9,294 nucleotides of DNA. Origin: Gammaproteobacteria bacterium. Its GTDB lineage: Bacteria; Pseudomonadota; Gammaproteobacteria; GCA-001735895. The translations under genes and the position numbers were made by a program. Under the pieces are notes generated by a model that worked only from the letters and a program-made list of their open reading frames with translations, was not told the DNA's origin and did no database searches. Shown here in pieces: positions 5,947 through 9,294 of this stretch. The stretch covers positions 1-9,294 of the forward strand of contig QNFD01000083.1 in NCBI GenBank assembly GCA_003645435.1. Direction: 5' to 3'. Position 1 is the stretch's first letter. Each line of letters starts with the position of its first letter.

Positions 5947-8004
5947 ATGAATATGAAACGATTAATACACAGCATCACATCTATATCTCTACTAGTCGTG
6001 GCTCAAATGTTGTTATTCAGCAGCAATAGCCTCGCGGCTGGATTACTAACACCGGCGAACAGTCAGTATGGGACCCTGGAAATCGCCAAACACAATGTCG
6101 AAGTAGTAATTGAAAGCGGGTACGCGATAACCACAGTTGAGCAAACTTTTTTTAATCCGCATGCGCAGGACCTGGAAGCGATCTATTCTTTTCCGGTGCC
6201 GGAGAAAGGGACGGTCTCGGAATTTACAATCTGGATAGATGGTAAGCCGGTCAGCGGTGAAGTACTGGAGAAAAAGCAGGCGCGCCAGGTTTATGAAACT
6301 GAAAAACAGGCTGGTCGTGACGCCGGGCTGACTGAAAAAAATGGCTATAAAACCTTTGATATCAGTGTATCACCCGTACGCGCCGGAGCTGAAACTCGGA
6401 TACGCTTTCAATACATGCAGGCCGCGCATGTCGATACCGGCATAGGGCGTTATGTTTATCCGCTCGAAGAAGGCGGTGTCGATGAGCAAAAGCTCGCTTT
6501 CTGGACCGCTAACGAATCGGTTAAAGAGCAATTCTCGTTCAAACTGATATTAAGATCGGCCTATCCAATCGATGCTTTACGCATGCCGAATCAGGCCCAG
6601 GCACTCATCAGTCAATCGGGACCCGGTGAATGGCAGTTAGAGTTAGGCTCGTCCAATCAAAACGCCGGCGAAGAAGCCGGAACTTCAATCAATACAAACC
6701 AGTCAGTTTTCACGCTCGACAAAGACCTGGTCGTTTACTGGCGCCACAAGGCCGGTTTACCCGGCAGCCTCGACCTCACCACCTATAAAGCCGAAGGCCA
6801 GTCAAAAGGTACTTTCATGCTCACCATTACCCCGGGAGATGACTTAAAGCCCGTCAGCGAAGGCAGCGACTGGATATTTGTACTCGATACTTCCGGATCG
6901 ATGCATGGCAAGTACACTAGCCTGGCGCATGGTGTACAACAGGCGCTGGGTAAAATGCGTGCTGAAGATCGGTTTCGGATCATAACTTTCAACGATTCAG
7001 CGCAGGAGTTAACCAACGGCTACGTCAATGCCACACCAGAAATGATTACCCACTACAGCAATATCGTAATCGCTGTTAAACCCGGCAACAGCACCAACCT
7101 TTATGCCGGATTGAAGAAAGGCCTGAGAGGCATTGAAGCCGACCGTACCAGCGCTATTATTCTGGTCACTGACGGTGTCGCTAATGTAGGCGAAACCAAA
7201 CAGCGTAAATTTATCCAGCTGCTCGATAAAAAAGACATAAGACTATTTACTTTCATCATGGGTAATAGTGCTAATCGTCCATTACTCGATGCGATAACCC
7301 GAAAATCAAACGGCTTTACCAGCAGCATCTCCAATAGCGATGATATCGTCGGAAAAATCCTCGAAGCAGTGGCCAAGGTAAGCCACCAGGCATTACATGG
7401 AGTTGAGCTCAGCATTGACGGGGCCAGAGTGAACGACATAACCCCAAAAGAAATTGGTTCATTATACCGGGGTCAGCAGATTATTGTGTTTGGACATTAC
7501 TTTGGCGAAGGCGACGCGGAAATCAGGTTGAGAGGGAAAATTTCAGGCGAGAAAAAAGAGTATCGCGCAGATGTCAATTTCCCAGCGTTTGACAAGGGGC
7601 ACCCGGAACTTGAACGCCTTTGGGCATATGCCACGATCGAGGGATTGAACGAAGAGATACAGGACTTTGGTGAAGATGCGGATATCAAGCAAGCGATAAT
7701 CGATATCGCCACTGAACACAGCCTCGTTACCGACTATACGTCAATGGTTGTAGTAAGAGACGAAGTGTTCGAATCCCTGGGTATCAAACGTGAAAATAAA
7801 AAGCGATTGCAAACCGAGCAGGCAGCGCAACAAAAACGCTCGTCTCAGCCGGTAGTCTCACAGCGTGCAGATACCCAGCAACCTATGTTCAATTCTAATC
7901 GAGCTTCACATAGCAGTGGCTCGGGGTCCATGGATGGCTGGTTATTGTTGTTAATTTTACCTGCCCTTTTGAAGCGTAAGTTCGGTAAGGCTGAATCGCG
8001 CTAG
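5947..8004 (+). CDS. Secreted VIT and vWA domain protein with C-terminal membrane-sorting tail
   Basis: This 685-residue exported protein is related to the inter-alpha-trypsin inhibitor heavy-chain-like proteins of marine proteobacteria. A signal peptide covers about 1-31 (ending NSLAAG). A VIT domain follows (about 35-165), then a vWA domain (about 308-475) with an intact MIDAS: DTSGS at 314-318, Thr383 in NSTN, and Asp409 in TDG. The vWA domain should therefore bind Mg2+ and a protein or surface ligand. The family block SLVTDYTSMVVV lies at 592-603. A Gln/Ser-rich linker leads to a tripartite end: SSGSGSMDG (656-664), a hydrophobic stretch (665-675) and basic KRK (676-678). This resembles a rhombosortase (GlyGly-CTERM) type sorting signal more than LPxTG, but lacks a true Gly-Gly pair. 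AAGGA at 5936-5940 supports the ATG at 5947 over that at 5953. No sortase is adjacent. The role may be adhesion or envelope assembly. Confidence 0.85.
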   Translation: MNMKRLIHSITSISLLVVAQMLLFSSNSLAAGLLTPANSQYGTLEIAKHNVEVVIESGYAITTVEQTFFNPHAQDLEAIYSFPVPEKGTVSEFTIWIDGKPVSGEVLEKKQARQVYETEKQAGRDAGLTEKNGYKTFDISVSPVRAGAETRIRFQYMQAAHVDTGIGRYVYPLEEGGVDEQKLAFWTANESVKEQFSFKLILRSAYPIDALRMPNQAQALISQSGPGEWQLELGSSNQNAGEEAGTSINTNQSVFTLDKDLVVYWRHKAGLPGSLDLTTYKAEGQSKGTFMLTITPGDDLKPVSEGSDWIFVLDTSGSMHGKYTSLAHGVQQALGKMRAEDRFRIITFNDSAQELTNGYVNATPEMITHYSNIVIAVKPGNSTNLYAGLKKGLRGIEADRTSAIILVTDGVANVGETKQRKFIQLLDKKDIRLFTFIMGNSANRPLLDAITRKSNGFTSSISNSDDIVGKILEAVAKVSHQALHGVELSIDGARVNDITPKEIGSLYRGQQIIVFGHYFGEGDAEIRLRGKISGEKKEYRADVNFPAFDKGHPELERLWAYATIEGLNEEIQDFGEDADIKQAIIDIATEHSLVTDYTSMVVVRDEVFESLGIKRENKKRLQTEQAAQQKRSSQPVVSQRADTQQPMFNSNRASHSSGSGSMDGWLLLLILPALLKRKFGKAESR

Positions 8005-8344
8005 ATTCCATACTCAGCTAATACCTCACAGGGGAATGCGGCACTTTTTAATCGTAGCAAAGATGTTTAATCGTCTATTTTTAAGATGCCGCGTGCCCTC
8101 CATATTCTCCAGATGCTTTTTATCATGGTACTGAAAAGTCCCCGGATTAATGGGATGAGACGTTGGATCATCTGGATTATTATAATACCGAGCATAATAC
8201 CGAGTAATATCAACATAGTCGGTACGTTTCTTAGCCAATTCATTGTCGTCATAATATTCTTCTCTGTGGTCAAAACTTAACCTAACATGAGAAATGTAGG
8301 CACGGCATCGCTTAAATGGGGTAAATTTGCCTTTAGAGTGGCAC
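8005..8344. other. AT-rich gap after the vWA gene, no supported gene
   Basis: Overlapping frames are open on both strands (for example minus 8067-8273 and plus 8086-8280), each giving hydrophobic low-complexity peptides. The minus frames begin at TTG codons without good ribosome binding sites. One internal ATG start on the minus strand, preceded by GAGAAG, would give a small single-helix membrane peptide, but nothing shows it is expressed. The short tandem-like phrase ATACCGAG occurs twice at about 8187-8205. No clear terminator for the vWA gene was seen. Confidence 0.45.
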
Positions 8345-8482
8345 CTATATTGGGCCCCTGGCAGCCCGTGGGCACAGGTTCAGTGTGAAGGTTGCGCGCT
8401 TTTCCCCGTGATCGCCGGCTTCCGTCCCCTGCGCAACTAATATATTAGTACTGCGATACTTTCGAACTGATTCTGTTACTAT
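8345..8482 (-). pseudogene. Nitronate monooxygenase (2-nitropropane dioxygenase) remnant
   Basis: The minus strand reads ILVAQGTEAGDHGEKRATF (complement of about 8387-8443). This matches the conserved flavin-binding signature of nitronate monooxygenases, usually xIVAQGTEAGGHGxxRATxTLVP. Upstream residues IVTESVRKYRSTN (8482-8444) look like a shortened version of the preceding family segment (VTSV..A....GAD). After RATFTL the frame loses similarity and stops at 8345-8347. The family's second Gly in EAGGHG is Asp here. Intact members have over 300 residues, so this is a decayed internal fragment of about 35-45 residues with both ends missing. The rest was not found in the window. The signature is distinctive, but no alignment could be run. 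Confidence 0.7.
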
Positions 8483-8511
8483 GCGCCGGCGCTTAATCGG
8501 ACCCCCTGTTT

Positions 8512-9294
8512 GTGACTTCTTCTGCTTTTTCAACACTGCCTATCCGGGCGGACCTGCTGAGCAATATAGCCTCGCTCGGATTTGAATCGATGACCCCGGT
8601 TCAGCAGCAAAGTTTACCGATTTTACTCGCTGGACAGGATTTATTCGGGCAGGCAAAAACAGGCAGTGGAAAAACCGCGGCATTCGCTATTGGCATTATA
8701 AATAAACTGGAACCTCATTGCCGGCAGATTCAGGCACTGGTGCTTTGCCCGACGCGTGAACTTGCCGATCAGGTGAGTAATGAAATTCGGCGATTGGCGC
8801 GAACCATACCTAATATAAAGATACTCACTTTATGCGGGGGTAAACCTATTGCTAAACAGACTGCATCGCTCGAATCGGCTCCGCATATCGTAGTCGGCAC
8901 CCCGGGCCGTATTTTGAAACACTTGTCGAAACGTAGTTTGAATCTTCGACAGGTTTCGACCTTCGTCCTCGATGAAGCAGATCGAATGTTAGACATGGGC
9001 TTTCTGGCCGACATAATGTTCATCAAGGACAGTTTGCCCGGCAAACGACAAACCGTTTTGTTTTCGGCTACCTATCCTGATGAAATTGAGAGTATCAGTA
9101 GTGCGGTTCAACAATCTCCAGTCAAAATTCAAATCGAAAAGTCCCATCACATAAAAGAAATTAAACAGACCTTTTACGAAATTCGGCAAGACAAAAGAAC
9201 CGAGACACTGGTTGCCTTGCTCGAACATTTTCAACCCGAATCCACACTCGTGTTCTGTAACCGAAAACAGCAATGCCAGGATTTAAAAGACGAA
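8512..9294 (+). CDS. dbpA: DEAD-box ATP-dependent RNA helicase DbpA, N-terminal part
   Basis: Only the first 261 codons are in the window; the frame is still open at the end. The sequence follows E. coli DbpA closely. It has the Q-motif region (GFESMTPVQQQ, 23-33), Walker A AKTGSGKT (48-55), PTRELADQ (80-87), GG (109-110), TPGR (130-133), DEAD (154-157) and SAT (185-187), and then enters the second RecA domain (VFCNRKQQCQ, 247-256). DbpA family members bind hairpin 92 of 23S rRNA through a C-terminal domain and act in 50S subunit assembly. That domain lies beyond the window. An in-frame stop at 8494-8496 and no nearby ATG make the GTG at 8512 the likely start, with only a weak ribosome binding site. 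The nitronate monooxygenase remnant lies directly upstream on the other strand. Confidence 0.92.
   Translation, partial: MTSSAFSTLPIRADLLSNIASLGFESMTPVQQQSLPILLAGQDLFGQAKTGSGKTAAFAIGIINKLEPHCRQIQALVLCPTRELADQVSNEIRRLARTIPNIKILTLCGGKPIAKQTASLESAPHIVVGTPGRILKHLSKRSLNLRQVSTFVLDEADRMLDMGFLADIMFIKDSLPGKRQTVLFSATYPDEIESISSAVQQSPVKIQIEKSHHIKEIKQTFYEIRQDKRTETLVALLEHFQPESTLVFCNRKQQCQDLKDE

Noticed and set aside
5947..8004. Classical LPxTG sortase substrate
   Set aside because: No LPxTG-like motif precedes the C-terminal hydrophobic stretch, and no sortase gene lies beside it.
8026..8280. Overlapping small hydrophobic frames on both strands
   Set aside because: They overlap each other, lack good start signals and look like translations of AT-rich low-complexity DNA.
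8436..8449. 14-bp perfect palindrome ACTAATATATTAGT
   Set aside because: It is AT-rich, lies within the decayed nitronate monooxygenase frame and has no second copy, so chance is a sufficient explanation.

Overview
The window looks like chromosomal DNA from a gammaproteobacterium, probably marine or another free-living type. The evidence is a ZapG/YhcB homologue and a DbpA-type DEAD-box helicase that are close to the enterobacterial proteins, a moderate base composition, and a secreted VIT/vWA protein of a kind common in marine proteobacteria. No rRNA, tRNA, CRISPR array or intact transposase gene was seen.

Layout. Positions 1-71 hold the truncated end of a palindromic repeat (element A). 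It is followed by a small Cys/His protein gene (173-388, +) that converges on zapG (403-1077, -). A stem-loop spans both stop codons. A gap of about 500 bases (1078-1575) has only a weak hairpin and an unsupported 45-codon reading frame. Next is an Old Yellow Enzyme family oxidoreductase (1576-2766, +), whose last seven codons and stop lie inside a complete 87-bp copy of element A (2743-2829). Reading the other way are a MotB/OmpA-like protein with a long coiled coil (2858-4177, -), a MotA/TolQ/ExbB-like channel (4181-4918, -) and, behind a second kind of palindrome (element B, 4981-5026), an XRE-type regulator (5076-5813, -). The regulator is divergent from a VIT/vWA secreted protein (5947-8004, +). 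After an AT-rich gap comes a decayed nitronate monooxygenase fragment (about 8345-8482, -), then the start of dbpA (8512 to the window end, +).

How the genes fit together. The MotA-like and MotB-like genes are three bases apart and almost certainly form one envelope complex: a proton-driven stator with a very long periplasmic stalk and a peptidoglycan-binding head. No flagellar, Tol or Ton genes are nearby, so the job is unknown. The XRE gene lies upstream on the same strand and also faces the vWA gene across a 133-bp AT-rich region containing a dyad, so it could regulate either side. The remaining genes appear unrelated housekeeping or accessory genes.

Most worth following up are the two palindromic element families (one has rewritten the end of a coding region), the uncharacterised stator-like pair, and the nitronate monooxygenase remnant next to dbpA. 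I found no evidence for a complete new defence or mobile system.
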